Below, piece by piece: positions 44,001 through 52,757 of a stretch of 64,000 bases of DNA (the first letter of the stretch is position 1; every line of letters begins with the position of its first letter). A model generated the notes under the pieces. It was not told where the DNA came from and made no database searches. It saw only the letters and a program-made list of their open reading frames with translations. The stretch is from an uncultured Clostridia bacterium (GTDB taxonomy: Bacteria > Bacillota > Clostridia > Oscillospirales > Oscillospiraceae). The translations under genes were made by a program, and so were the position numbers. Where the stretch lies: assembly GCA_947644595.1 (NCBI GenBank), contig CANSAE010000002.1, forward strand, positions 186,001-250,000, written 5' to 3'.

Positions 44001-46180
44001 GGGTGGAGGACTATACCTACGACGCGGAAGGCAACCTGCTCAAGACCGTGGACACCGACCCGTTCCACAACAACAAGAAAGCCACAAAGTACGAGTACCA
44101 GTACGACGCCGAGGGCAATCTCACCAGCGAGTACAAGCGTGCCACCACGGCGCACGACAACCCGACCACTACGACCTACACCTACGACGCGCTCAACCGC
44201 ATCGCGTCCGCCCATGAGCAGGGCATCGGGGTCAACAGCAAGCGGAACTACGAGTACGACAGCCTGGGCAACCTGATCCGCGTGGAGCAGGACGGGTGCG
44301 ACGAGTACCTGTACAACGGCACGGAGCTGGATCAGTACAAGCAGTGCGGCGTGATCCCGAACTCCATCGGCACCAGCTACTGGGAGTACACCTACGACAA
44401 GCGCGGGAACCTGACCGGCAGCGACAAGTACACCCGGACCACGGAAGGCATGAAGTGGCAGAACGTGGCCAATTACGTCTACGACGAGACCAACCGCATG
44501 GTGGAGGGCCGGAACGAGCAGGGCGAGTACAGCCTGTACACCTACAACGGCCTTGGCGTGCGCGTGGGCCGCGAGCTGATCATGAAGGACAACACCCACG
44601 GCTATACGGACTTCCACAGCCAGACGCCCAGCGTCTCCACGGACATCGACAAGCCGGAAGTGGTGAAGGAAAGCTATGTGGTGGACTACACCACGGCCAC
44701 CCGTGAGACCCTCACCATGCACGAAGAAGGCGGCTTTGACTACCGCTGGGTTCATGGCCTGGATCGGTTGAGCGTGAAGATCACCAGCGAGGGTACGAAC
44801 TGGTGGGGCCAGAACGTGAAGCAGGACATCCTGAAGGACTACACCCATCAGGACCGCATGGGCAGCACCACCAACATGACCGACAAGTTTGGCCGTATCG
44901 TGGGCCGCGCGGACTACAACGAGTGGGGCGAGATCACCTACAAGGAAGCTCTGAGCATCACCAGCGCGTACCGGCGCATCTGGCCGGAGGCGAACTACAC
45001 CGGCCACGACTGGGACGATGTGCTTGGTATGTACTACGCGAAAGCCCGGTTCTACGATCCGGCTGCGAAGCGGTTTGTCTCCATGGACCCGGTAAAGGGT
45101 AATGTCCTTGAGCCGTTGACCCTGGTCTCGTATATCTACTGCATCGACAACCCGCTGAAGTATGTTGACCCGTTGGGGCTGTCTGTTATGCCCATTGGTG
45201 GTCTCACACCTGTAAATAATTTAGGAACAGACAAAGTAGCTGAAGCAATTAAAAACTCATATAATACTTCTATTACAAGCGCAAAAGAAGCAATAAACTC
45301 TATAACAAAACATTTTACCGACGAAGACCGTGCTGGTCATGTCATGATGGGAATTGCCGTATCTATGGCAAAGGCCATGCTGGATAATGCGGAGTTGCCG
45401 ATCCTATTTGTATTGGATCTTGTAAATTCTCTTACAAAATCGAAATTCACGATGGAGTACTATGAGAGATACATGAAGGGTTCGGATGCGCTTGTTGCAA
45501 AAATAGCCGAAAATGTAGTTTACGAAGACTCTTTCTACTTTGGCAAAATGCTTGGTGACATTGGCTTGATGGGGCTTGGAATCGGCGTTGGGCTAAAGGG
45601 CATCGTTGAAATTCTTTCTGGTTTGGGAATAGGATTCAGTGGCGGTGCTGGTGGCGCAGCGTTGGTAGCATCGGGTGCTGGTGCACCGGCAGGTGTTGGA
45701 CTGATTGCGGGCTCCTTAACCGAAGCAGGTGTTCTTATTGCCGAAGGTGGTGTCAGTCTCAGTATCGGTTTGGCACTGGCTAAGACTGGTGCCAGTGAGT
45801 TTGGAAAAGATAAAGAGCAATTTGATTATTTCAAAAAGCAAAAATGTGAGGAAAAAACTTCAACATCAGCTGAGACAGCAGCTCAATTTGAAGAAAAAAT
45901 TAGCCATTTGAGTGGCGGAGACCGCGTGGCAGCAATTTTAGAAAAAGCCTCACAAGTTGCAAAAGAAAAAGGTTTTAATAAGAATTATCAATTATCCAAA
46001 ATAAACGGGAGAAATATCTACACTGACAACAAGACAGGCAGACACTATAGTGTAGATACTTTGCATGGTAGATTTGAATATTATGATAGTAGAGGAAGGC
46101 ATTTAGGCGAATTGAACTTTGATTTTGTTCAAACCAAACCAGCAGATTCTTCCGGCGCACATAATATTAAAATAAGCTGA
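38084..46180 (+). CDS. Giant secreted Rhs/YD-repeat polymorphic toxin
   Basis: This 2698-residue protein has a Sec signal (ends LLPLQIFA, about residue 29), an unknown region, an acidic Pro/Glu/Thr linker (about 255-385), a DUF6531-like domain (NLLNGSFTWNYTDMSLYGKYDLPFTRYY, about 460-530), dozens of YD repeats of about 21 residues (YTYDANGNVTSVTDANGN type, about 590-2270), and the Rhs core end (ARFYDPAAKRFVSMDP ... YVDPLGLS, about 2325-2364). The variable tip (2365-2698) has a Gly/Ala hydrophobic stretch and ends in a colicin E3-like RNase domain: VDTLHGRFEYYDSRGRHLGEL with Asp2658, His2661 and Glu2665 matching the E3 catalytic D-x-x-H-x-x-x-E. The Rhs shell would encase the tip. The route of export beyond Sec is not visible. 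Confidence 0.95.
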   Translation: MKVRSKFFRAVAVLLTLAMLLSLLPLQIFAVDPSTLEKEAIFKNMELYSAVNHRPISLSFSADVTGDPPDSEPRNYLYTPITDNRTGIGNNPLEWMVFAYSIQYSQDVDLELYKLDEGAATWENHNPSTTETVLLPFRVEEDPENPEEALKPEEFLSGQSLGYLKVYPYTENYEGPDDEGFYTYVPYDDTRYAALVNAVMNPLVNPIVPYAALHNYRAVGFYGQPLIRDGQVVSLDDEYIEDQSMTEITMPTNEPEEPVITDIPETDVATEPEDGEAVEAIEDTDVAEINEIENNEEPNVALLGVEESNEDTAESPMEEISTEPEENEAEPTDSPEPTIEPGVEEPSDEPEETPVPTEAPVDKEPASAEEPVDKPMVYADAPDMEGMIRNFSVWGGELMDASGNDITQPLEDGYYVIVLTPKDELNQKYNSFLCFRVSTTDDPDELAAREFGELFYEYPADPVNLLNGSFTWNYTDMSLYGKYDLPFTRYYESKDSDEHGFGIGWSTDYSLELKVDTLYAKVTLPKGEKLFFNYEFDGTYRAKAGSAFTFEKLGDGYLLKHKDGTKYYFNADEKLTRISYLDGNFYNIAYNGDLIASVTSPTGTLTMEGDGTHITSVSDGNGRSITLTYNGDYLSSVTNTDGDSLLYDYDANGYLDEITNFNDEIYLTNTYDDTGRVISQTVQDEGTFTFTYDDENRTNTCSGENGYYLSIVYDHMGRIVESTNNDGTKKITYNDLNQRTGETDRKGNWTYYEHDAAGNISKVTYPDGLSESYVYNADNQIVSKTDRNGHTVFYTYDGNNNLTGVTDAKGNEVSYTYDAARNMTGYTDALGQTVSYTYDSKGNCTSMTDEKGNTTTYVYDAQGRMTSATDAMGATTSYEYTEAGKLVKITDAQGNVQTYTVDGNGFNTSQSDWMGNITTYAYDTQNNLTAVTDPLGNTTSYTYDAAGNLTVTTDANGNTTSYTYDGEGRVISMTNAAGGTTTYNYDANGNLTGMTDALGGTVTMTYNSVQQQTAVTDARGGTTSYVYDGVGNTTKVTDALGKSTSYVYDANGNLVSVTDRTGAKTEYTYDANNRVTSVKDGNGNVTTYTYDATGNVTKTTSALGNENAATYDKNGRQLSSKDAMGAVTKYTYDSLGRVTAIQFADSTTVAYTYDANGNVLTSTDTLGGVTEYTYDNAGRMLTMTDPMGNVTSYTYDAMGNVLTVTDPMGLTTTYTYNALNQVASVTDPGNHTTGYAYNAAGNVTVITDALGHTVKFGYDAAGQMTSMTDANGGVTRYAYDKLGRVVSVTDANGNKTTFAYDNEGRQTSETDALGYASSKTFDKVGNVLTETDKNGNTWTYTYDADYRMTSSTDPLGNTTTYTYDANGNVLSETSPMGSTTSYTYDNMGQVTGTTDALGHTATFLYDDAGRVVSVTNCDATNVAYTYDANGNLLTSTDELGNTVTYAYDADNRMTSVTDAMGGITAYTYDACGNIITETNAMGGVTKRSYDAAGNLTSVTDPMGNKTQYAYDGNGNVTSITDANGGVMTAEYDANGNIVKITDAEGNETTYTYDAMNQLISYTDAEGYTNSFVYDGNGNIVSRTDGNGNTTTYVYDGLNRATSMTNAEGNVSTNEYDADGRMVKAVNTEGAVTSYTYDKVGRLLSMTDALGHKTSFEYDSMDRIVKVTDALGNSTTFEYDAVGNVTKQTNAKGVDTTYTYDANGNNLTVTDAAGTVTYTYDALNRVTTVTDRKGNTQKFTYDGSSRITSVTDRNGNKTEYAYDGNGNIIKTTDAMGTEVLFEYDLNDNLVKMTQNRVDEYHEQSETMVTVYEYDGRNLVTKQVTPAGNAELYVYDGNGNMTQKTDADGYVTKYSYSALDLVSKINYNGTKEVTYQYNKEGELVRMDDWLGATTFEVDLLGQLKKVTDHKGETVSYEYDAVGNQTSLTYPDETVVNKTYDELGQLTKVVDAEKESYTYTYDDAGNVTKLTYPNGWVEDYTYDAEGNLLKTVDTDPFHNNKKATKYEYQYDAEGNLTSEYKRATTAHDNPTTTTYTYDALNRIASAHEQGIGVNSKRNYEYDSLGNLIRVEQDGCDEYLYNGTELDQYKQCGVIPNSIGTSYWEYTYDKRGNLTGSDKYTRTTEGMKWQNVANYVYDETNRMVEGRNEQGEYSLYTYNGLGVRVGRELIMKDNTHGYTDFHSQTPSVSTDIDKPEVVKESYVVDYTTATRETLTMHEEGGFDYRWVHGLDRLSVKITSEGTNWWGQNVKQDILKDYTHQDRMGSTTNMTDKFGRIVGRADYNEWGEITYKEALSITSAYRRIWPEANYTGHDWDDVLGMYYAKARFYDPAAKRFVSMDPVKGNVLEPLTLVSYIYCIDNPLKYVDPLGLSVMPIGGLTPVNNLGTDKVAEAIKNSYNTSITSAKEAINSITKHFTDEDRAGHVMMGIAVSMAKAMLDNAELPILFVLDLVNSLTKSKFTMEYYERYMKGSDALVAKIAENVVYEDSFYFGKMLGDIGLMGLGIGVGLKGIVEILSGLGIGFSGGAGGAALVASGAGAPAGVGLIAGSLTEAGVLIAEGGVSLSIGLALAKTGASEFGKDKEQFDYFKKQKCEEKTSTSAETAAQFEEKISHLSGGDRVAAILEKASQVAKEKGFNKNYQLSKINGRNIYTDNKTGRHYSVDTLHGRFEYYDSRGRHLGELNFDFVQTKPADSSGAHNIKIS

Positions 46181-46198
46181 TACGGAGGAAACCGCCTT

Positions 46199-46885
46199 GT
46201 GGAAGATCGTGTTGAGTCGTATATAAGAAAACTTTATTGTTGCGAGAATCACGATTCATTTTTGGAACAGTGTAAAAGCACACCGTATTATCTTAACGAT
46301 TTGATACGGTTGACCGCATCACTTTGCTCTGAAAGTGAGATTTCCAATTTGGAAGATAATCCTTGCATCACGATAATGTATTCTTATCCTGATTTCATTG
46401 ACGGAGCATTTCATGTCTACTTTAGAAGTATATTGAATATTAGCAAAGTTGCAGATGTGTTTTTTATCTATCATGAATTTGAAGTTGATAATAAAACGCC
46501 TAACCGTTTTACTCCGTCATTAGATGGCTTTGGTCAGATTCCCTATACTCACGCTCAATATGAACTCGAATGTTCTGTTGTGCAATTTCTGGAACAGCTT
46601 GGGTTATATGGTCTCAGGTTTGCAGAGTTAGATGAGGTTGTACCATTCTTATCAATGCCAATAAAGACTATTTTTGGGCCGCAAATGACAGTCCAAAATG
46701 CACTTTTTCGTGATTTGTATGGGTTTGCGGAAAGCGTTAATGCTTCTATGGCAGAAATGATGACCTGCCCCGTTTGCGGCGAGGAATTTCTCACCGAGGA
46801 ATATGAAACCTTGGATAACGGAAATCCCGCGTGTCCGGCTTGCGTTCAGGAAGAACAGGAAAAAATGGACAAACAGAACCATTAA
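46199..46885 (+). CDS. Probable immunity protein for the active Rhs tip
   Basis: The 228-residue protein begins at a GTG 18 bases after rhs, with GGAGG nine bases upstream. It is acidic and soluble, and ends in a zinc ribbon (CPVCGEEF ... CPACVQEEQ). No known immunity family is recognised; it is much longer than the 84-residue colicin E3 immunity protein. The assignment rests on position, as in every toxin/immunity pair of this locus. Confidence 0.65.
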   Translation: MEDRVESYIRKLYCCENHDSFLEQCKSTPYYLNDLIRLTASLCSESEISNLEDNPCITIMYSYPDFIDGAFHVYFRSILNISKVADVFFIYHEFEVDNKTPNRFTPSLDGFGQIPYTHAQYELECSVVQFLEQLGLYGLRFAELDEVVPFLSMPIKTIFGPQMTVQNALFRDLYGFAESVNASMAEMMTCPVCGEEFLTEEYETLDNGNPACPACVQEEQEKMDKQNH

Positions 46886-47013
46886 GATTTCCGTGCCTCC
46901 TATCATCCGCAATCAAGTCAAGTGAATAGGGGTTCCCCAGCACAGCAACAACCAAACACCCCCCGTGGCCGCCAGCCGCGGGTGGAGCCTACAAACCAGA
47001 CTTATAAACTCCA

Positions 47014-47077
47014 AGGCGCACAGACCCATCTCTGTGCGCCTGCCACAAAACAACATAGCGTTCAGCAATACTCAGCT
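47014..47077. repeat. Cassette-boundary hairpin and repeat, copy A
   Basis: AGGCGCACAGA (47014-47024), loop CCCATC, TCTGTGCGCCT (47031-47041): 11-bp perfect stem. The hairpin and the following CATAGCGTTCAGCAATAC recur with few changes at 53300-53362. No T tract follows. Bases 46886-47186 otherwise hold no gene. Confidence 0.8.
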
Positions 47078-47186
47078 ATCAAAAGAGGGGGGTGTTGCGT
47101 TGAAACACCGAGTATTACTGATTGACGATCAACCACCCCGCCCGGTGAAATTTCAAACAACACCCCCATCAGAATCTCCTTGCCCC

Positions 47187-48632
47187 ATCTACCCGGAGGC
47201 GAACTACACCGGCCACGACTGGGATGATGTGCTGGGTATGTACTACGCCAAGGCCCGGTTCTACGACCCAGCTGCGAAGCGGTTTGTCTCCATGGACCCG
47301 GTAAAGGGCAACATTGTTTCTCCTGCCAGCCTTGTACCGTATATTTACTGTGCGGATAATCCTCTGAAGTACATTGACCCGACGGGCGAGTCTTGGTTCT
47401 CCAATTTCTTCGGAAAGAATGAGACCAAGCAAAACAACACGCCTTCTGTGCTCACCCCGCAAGAACAGGCTTTGCTGAACAGCGGCGATATGATGGCGTT
47501 CCAGTCTGTTACGGTGCAAAATAGGATTGAGAAAAACAAAGCTCCCACTGTAACGACACCTAAAACAACGCCTGCGGTGACAACACCTGTCACAGCGCCA
47601 CCCATGAGCAAACCGATGCAAATCGCGATGAACGCGAATGACCCTTGGGCGATGTCGGCGATTGCCGCAGGCGAAAAATTCAGCGCCGCAAGTAAAACAC
47701 CTCAAAAGAACAACTATACTCCCACGCCGCCCACACCTGCCCAACTGGATACAATGATGGACAATGCGCTGAAACGGGGCGATATAAACGCATTCCAAGG
47801 GCTATGGGCGCAGCAGAATCCGGAAGAAGCAAAGCAGGTACTGAAAACGAATGCGGCTATTACAGGACTGCTCTTGGTTCCCGGCGGTGCGGAGGCAGCA
47901 CTGGTTGGTTTTGGCGTAAACAGCTATACCGCTTTGAGCCAGGAAGCGAAAGGAGAAACGGTCTCCGCTTCTGAATACATGAACGGCTGGGCAATTGATT
48001 CATGGATCGTTCGTGGAGGTAAAGCCCTGGTCGGAACAAGGTTTGAGTGGATTCTTCATGCAGGGGCGGCTGGCGGAGGTGCCTACGGAACCTATGTCGG
48101 TGGAAAAGGCTTCGTTGAATCTATGCGTGACCCGAACGCATCCTCCACAGAACGGTTGTCTTATGCTACGGATACGCTTGGATCGCTCTTTGCCTTCGGC
48201 TATGGCGCAAAAGGCTTGTACGGTGATGCTAAAGGCTACCACAATAAGCTGTTTTGCCCGGAAGCTACAAAGGGTACCGCTACTTCGAGTTTTGATAGTT
48301 CTACTACTTCACAAAAAACATCTGGAAGTACCAGTTCAACAAAGGTTCCAGATCCAGTAATGGACAAATTGGTAGATGGCACTACCATGACTACAAATGA
48401 TGCTCTGGATTTAGCCACAGAGTTCCTTGGAAAAGGCTACAGCGAACCAGTTCCGGGGAGTGGGCGCTTTGTTTCGGCAGATGGCACACGAGTATTCAGA
48501 ATGGGAGACAATGATATTCTTGGCAGACATGGTGGCGGTCCACATGTTAATTTTGAACTATTGGAACCTAACCCTTCAAAGCCAGGGAAAATGCGTGTAA
48601 AAACAGATATTCATATTTTCTTGGGAGACTAA
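47187..48632 (+). pseudogene. Silent rhs 3' cassette 2 (orphan toxin tip)
   Basis: Homology to the rhs core begins at ATCTACCCGGAGGCGAAC (compare 44977 onward in the main gene) and runs through ARFYDPAAKRFVSMDPVKGN to YIDPTGES, after which the tip is unrelated to the active one. The tip has a Thr/Pro-rich linker, a hydrophobic stretch and a C-terminal domain FRMGDNDILGRHGGGPHVNFELLEPNP...DIHIFLGD, which looks like a small nuclease-type toxin domain of unassigned class. There is no promoter, signal peptide or credible start; the frame is open upstream only by chance. Confidence 0.85.
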
Positions 48633-48633
48633 A

Positions 48634-48891
48634 ATGAAAAAAGAAATTGAGATTTTTCCTTATGATTCAAAAAAAGGAGTACAACTCAAATGGGAAACGG
48701 ATTTCTGCATCTCTGTAAAGGTTGAGTATGAAGCAGTTACGATTTCTGCGGACAAAGGGGGGCTAATCTCTTTGGCGAGACATCTTCTGACATTAGCTCA
48801 GGATGAAGTCCCTCAAGGAGTGCATTTCCATCTGGATGAATACTCTGCACTTGAGGATGGTTCAATTGAGTTAATTGTTGAAAGAATGTAA
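48634..48891 (+). CDS. Imm32-like immunity protein of cassette 2
   Basis: The 85-residue protein starts one base after the tip's stop. ISADKGGLISLARHLLTLAQDEVPQGVHFHLDEYSALEDGSIELIVERM fits the Imm32 pattern as I remember it (GL-x-x-LA-x-x-LL-x-LA, HLD, SxELI). Being behind a silent tip, it could still be expressed to give cross-protection. Confidence 0.7.
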   Translation: MKKEIEIFPYDSKKGVQLKWETDFCISVKVEYEAVTISADKGGLISLARHLLTLAQDEVPQGVHFHLDEYSALEDGSIELIVERM

Positions 48892-48991
48892 AATGTGTTG
48901 CTATCTTCTTGTTAATTATGTCCAACCCTGCTCCTATCATAGCAAAGAACCCAATCAAAAGGGACTTCTCTAGTGTAGCAACAATCAAGTG

Positions 48992-49020
48992 GCCATCCAT
49001 AGCAGCCAGCTATGGATGGC
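48992..49020. repeat. Cassette-boundary hairpin B
   Basis: GCCATCCATAGC (48992-49003), loop AGCCA, GCTATGGATGGC (49009-49020): 12-bp perfect stem between the Imm32-like gene and cassette 3, without a T tract. Its centre CATAG-N3-CCAGCTATG recurs in hairpin C. Confidence 0.85.
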
Positions 49021-49040
49021 TGTTTGATAAAGATGCCCCA

Positions 49041-51121
49041 TACTCCGCCCTTGATTTGGTCTCCAAAATCAACTATAATGGAACCAAAGAAGTCACCTGT
49101 GCGACGAGTACCTGTACAACGGCACGGAGCTGGATCAGTACAAGCAGTGCGGCGTGATCCCGAACTCCATCGGCACCAGCTACTGGGAGTACACCTACGA
49201 CAAGCGCGGGAACCTGACCGGCAGCGACAAGTACACCCGGACCACGGAAGGCATGAAGTGGCAGAACGTGGCCAATTACGTCTACGACGAGACCAACCGC
49301 ATGGTGGAGGGCCGGAACGAGCAGGGCGAGTACAGCCTGTACACCTACAACGGCCTTGGCGTGCGCGTGGGCCGCGAGCTGATCATGAAGGACAACACCC
49401 ACGGCTATACGGACTTCCACAGCCAGACGCCCAGCGTCTCCACGGACATCGACAAGCCGGAAGTGGTGAAGGAAAGCTATGTGGTGGACTACACCACGGC
49501 CACCCGTGAGACCCTCACCATGCACGAAGAAGGCGGCTTTGACTACCGCTGGGTTCATGGCCTGGATCGGTTGAGCGTGAAGATCACCAGCGAGGGTACG
49601 AACTGGTGGGGCCAGAACGTGAAGCAGGACATCCTGAAGGACTACACCCATCAGGACCGCATGGGCAGCACCACCAACATGACCGACAAGTTTGGCCGTA
49701 TCGTGGGCCGCGCGGACTACAACGAGTGGGGCGAGATCACCTACAAGGAAGCTCTGAGCATCACCAGCGCGTACCGGCGCATCTGGCCGGAGGCGAACTA
49801 CACCGGCCACGACTGGGACGATGTGCTGGGTATGTACTACGCGAAAGCCCGGTTCTATGACCCGGCAGCGAAACGGTTCGTCTCCATGGATCCGGTGAAG
49901 GGCAATGTGACCGACCCGCTGTCCCTCGTGTCCTACCTCTACTGCGTGGATAACCCGCTGAAGTATGTTGATCCGCTGGGGTTGTCTCCGAAATCAGCCG
50001 CGGGAATAGGCACAGTTGTAGCTGGAAAGGCTGGGGTGAATAAACTTACTTCTCCCAGTGCGGCAGAGATAGCCCAGTCTGTTAAGAATCTGCAAAACGA
50101 CATCGGCTTTGACATCAATAATCCGGGAGCGATGCAGGCAAAGTATTGGAGTGATGCTGTGAGCAATGGCCCGGGGACTGCCTCGGAAAATGTCAGAGCA
50201 GAACTTGGACGAATCGGCAATGAAATTGCCGAGGACCTAAAACCCGTCACTGACAAAATCGATGAAGTATTTGCGCCGTGGGGAGATATGCTGACCCAGC
50301 AAGTTCTGGCACAAACCAATAATCATGTGAATGATGAATTCTTTGAACCATTCAATGATTTCATGGATAAATATATGCCCGAAGAGCGTATGCAAAAGGC
50401 AGCAGATGTAATATTCATTGCGGCACCAACAGCCGTAGTTGCTTTTGTGGGTGGTCCTACGGCTGCGGTTATCTTGGGGGTTGGTTCTGTTGGTGTAACT
50501 GCTGTTGATGCGATTTCTGATGCATTTAGGGGAAACGAAACACCAGTGGGGTGGGATGTAGTCCACCAGATATCACGTAATACGTCAACTGGTGCAGCCG
50601 TTATAGCAGTAAATGGAATTCCTGTCGTTGGTCAGGTAGCTGATGTCCTCATAGCCAGCGATGCGTCATTCAATGCCGGTTTGCAGTGGATTGAAACATA
50701 TGAGATCATGAACGATCCGAATGCAACGGACGGAGAGAAAATTGCTGCATGGATTGATTCTGTTGAATATACTGGATTTGCTGTTGGCGCATATGGTCTT
50801 TTGTTGCATAGCTTGGCTAAGAATGCTGGCTATCAGGAGCCTGTGGAGTGTACGGAGAATAGCGCTTTTGATACACCAGCGCAAGAGCATTCTGTCCAAC
50901 CGGATGGCAGAAATCTTCCTGTTAAGGGAAAGCCGGGAACATCTATAGATTTGCTGAATCCAGATGGTACCGTTAAGCAAAGGCGTTTCTTCGATTCAGA
51001 TGGAATGGCAAAATTAGATATCGATTATAATCATTCTGGTGCAGAGACACATGAATTTCCTCACATCCACAGATGGGATTGGGGCAAAGAACCTCCACGT
51101 CAACCATGGGAGAAGCCGTAA
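49041..51121 (+). pseudogene. Silent rhs 3' cassette 3 with internal deletion scar
   Basis: Bases 49041-49098 equal 43643-43700 of the active rhs, then jump to sequence equal to 44296 onward, and remain identical for about 729 bases (to 49827/45024). The jump removes 595 bases and shifts frame, so the tip frame (49100-51121) cannot be read from the left. After YVDPLGLS the tip is new: a hydrophobic region, then GTSIDLLNPDGTVKQRRFFDSDG...DYNHSGAETHEFPHIHRWDW, a His-rich pattern seen in type 24-like polymorphic toxins by recollection. Confidence 0.88.
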
Positions 51122-51144
51122 CCACAAAGTAAGGAGTGAATTTA

Positions 51145-51519
51145 ATGCATGATAGTTGTATCGTTTCCTATAAAATAGATTTTAAGAATCATTGTATTGA
51201 AATGATTATCTATGATGAACAGGAGGAACGAACATACAAATGTGAATGGTTCGATGTTTTGACCCATTCTTTTGACTGTATCTTAAAATTCAATCAAATC
51301 CTTGATATTTGTGTCTGTGGGATTGAAAACTTTTTTTCTGATAATGAGGAAGAAATTTTACGATTAAGAGATTATTGCTGGCCAATTAACTATCAAAACG
51401 TTGGAAGTCTAAAAGAGTATCTCATAAATAACGGATATAAATACATAAAACTGTATTCTTCATTGGGTTTAAATGGTTGGGTACTCTCAAAAGCATTCAA
51501 CGTGACACGACAAACCTAA
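51145..51519 (+). CDS. Probable immunity protein of cassette 3
   Basis: The ATG at 51145 lies six bases after AAGGAGTG and 23 bases past the tip's stop. The 124-residue acidic protein (MHDSCIVSYKIDFKNHCIEMIIYDEQEERTYKCEWFDVLTHSFDC...) is not recognised as a named family. It is AT-rich like the tip and unlike the rhs core. Confidence 0.65.
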   Translation: MHDSCIVSYKIDFKNHCIEMIIYDEQEERTYKCEWFDVLTHSFDCILKFNQILDICVCGIENFFSDNEEEILRLRDYCWPINYQNVGSLKEYLINNGYKYIKLYSSLGLNGWVLSKAFNVTRQT

Positions 51520-51614
51520 TTACTACCTGCAAAACACCCGAAATTAGGTTGGAATCTTCCTTTTATCGGTGCTTATGGGAATACTAATGGAAGCACATAG
51601 GCGCAAATCAAATC

Positions 51615-51645
51615 GGACAGGCATAGTCACCAGCTATGCCTGTCC
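51615..51645. repeat. Cassette-boundary hairpin C
   Basis: GGACAGGCATAG (51615-51626), loop TCACCAG, CTATGCCTGTCC (51634-51645): 12-bp perfect stem. The right arm contains the ATG (51636) that opens cassette 4. No T tract follows. Confidence 0.85.
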
Positions 51646-52757
51646 ACCCGGGCAATCTCACCAGCGCGTACCGGCGCATCTGGCCGGAGGCGAACTACAC
51701 CGGCCACGACTGGGACGATGTGCTGGGTATGTACTACGCGAAAGCCCGGTTCTATGACCCGGCAGCGAAACGGTTCGTCTCCATGGATCCGGTGAAGGGC
51801 AATGTGACCGACCCGCTGTCCCTCGTGTCCTACCTCTACTGCGTGGATAACCCGTTGCGGTATGTTGATCTGGATGGCGCCATTCCGCAGGAAATTAAAG
51901 ATATTGTAATGGAGCAAGTCAACAATGCAGTTATTGACTTTTGTGAATCGGTTTTATATTCAACAAGCCATTTCCTTGATCCAGTCCGACAAGAAGATGT
52001 TGGATTAGGAATCCTTGCTGCACTTATAGAATCGGCTGGTGAGTCAGGTGCAATTATCTTGCAAAGCATTAGTAATTTTGGAGAAAAAATAACAGGTCAT
52101 CTACCTACTACAACATTCTACAACCAGTATCTTCAAACTGCTGAGGAAGTTAATAAATTTTTTGCAAAGCAAGCCGAATATATTGATTCATACTATCTCG
52201 GGAAAGTAATAGGCAATATATTTGTAGCAGCTGCGGGTATAGGAATGACGTATGTGGGTATTCAGACACTATTTACCGGGGTCAGTGCCTCTGCGGGGAG
52301 TGTTTTGTCTGGTGTTGGTGTAGTGGCAACGCCAGCAGCTATCGCCGTGACTGCTGTGGGGGCATTAGAAGTTGGTTTAGGCCTTACGATTGCGACAGCT
52401 GCAATTGGAAATATAAATACTGACCACAATAGGTTTACTAATTTCGAGAAATTAGCTTGTGAAGGACGTAAAAATAGACCGGATAAAATTTCCCTATCAG
52501 ATTCACAGGTGGGACAAAAATGGGGAAAGCATAAGTCAGATTATCCGAGTTTAAAATCGCACATTGAGTATCGAGAACGTGCGATAAATATTTTTAAAAA
52601 TCCAGAAAAGGTTTATTTTAATTCTGCTGCAAATGAATACTATTACATAAGCGGAAAAGATCTTTTAAGACTAAAACCGGACGGAACATTTATTAGTTTA
52701 TATCCGGGCAGTTCATCGATTGATTTTTCTGTGTCTACAATAATCAGAATACAATGA
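51636..52757 (+). pseudogene. Silent rhs 3' cassette 4 (orphan toxin tip)
   Basis: The reading frame is open from an ATG in the hairpin arm. GGGCAATCTCACCAGCG (51650-51666) equals 44113-44129 of the active rhs but continues as the sequence found after the TCACCAGCG at 44958-44966. This is a clean in-frame 837-base deletion at a 9-base microhomology. The Rhs end then matches cassette 3. The 300-residue tip has a hydrophobic middle and a C-terminal domain (KWGKHKSDYPSLKSHIEYRERAINIF...DLLRLKPDGTFISLYP) that looks like a BECR-type nuclease. No ribosome site or signal peptide is present, so it is probably silent. Confidence 0.85.

Noticed and set aside
39850..44900. Regular DNA repeats that could be mistaken for a CRISPR array or satellite
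   Set aside because: The period of about 63 bases is a protein repeat of about 21 residues (YD repeat) in one open frame with variable third positions; no conserved spacers or palindromic repeats.
39653..45007. Very long open frame (1784 codons) on the strand opposite the rhs gene
   Set aside because: It is a by-product of the codon periodicity of YD repeats (antisense of TAC/GAC/GGC-rich repeats); no ribosome site, no domain, and its product is a monotonous Val/Gly/His/Ile repeat.
46965..47186. Start of cassette 2 placed at an upstream ATG
   Set aside because: The frame upstream of 47187 crosses the boundary hairpin and has no rhs homology or ribosome site, so the start is chance.
48909..49157. 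82-codon frame across the start of cassette 3
   Set aside because: It is the old rhs frame of bases 49041-49098 running out of frame past the deletion scar; no start signal.
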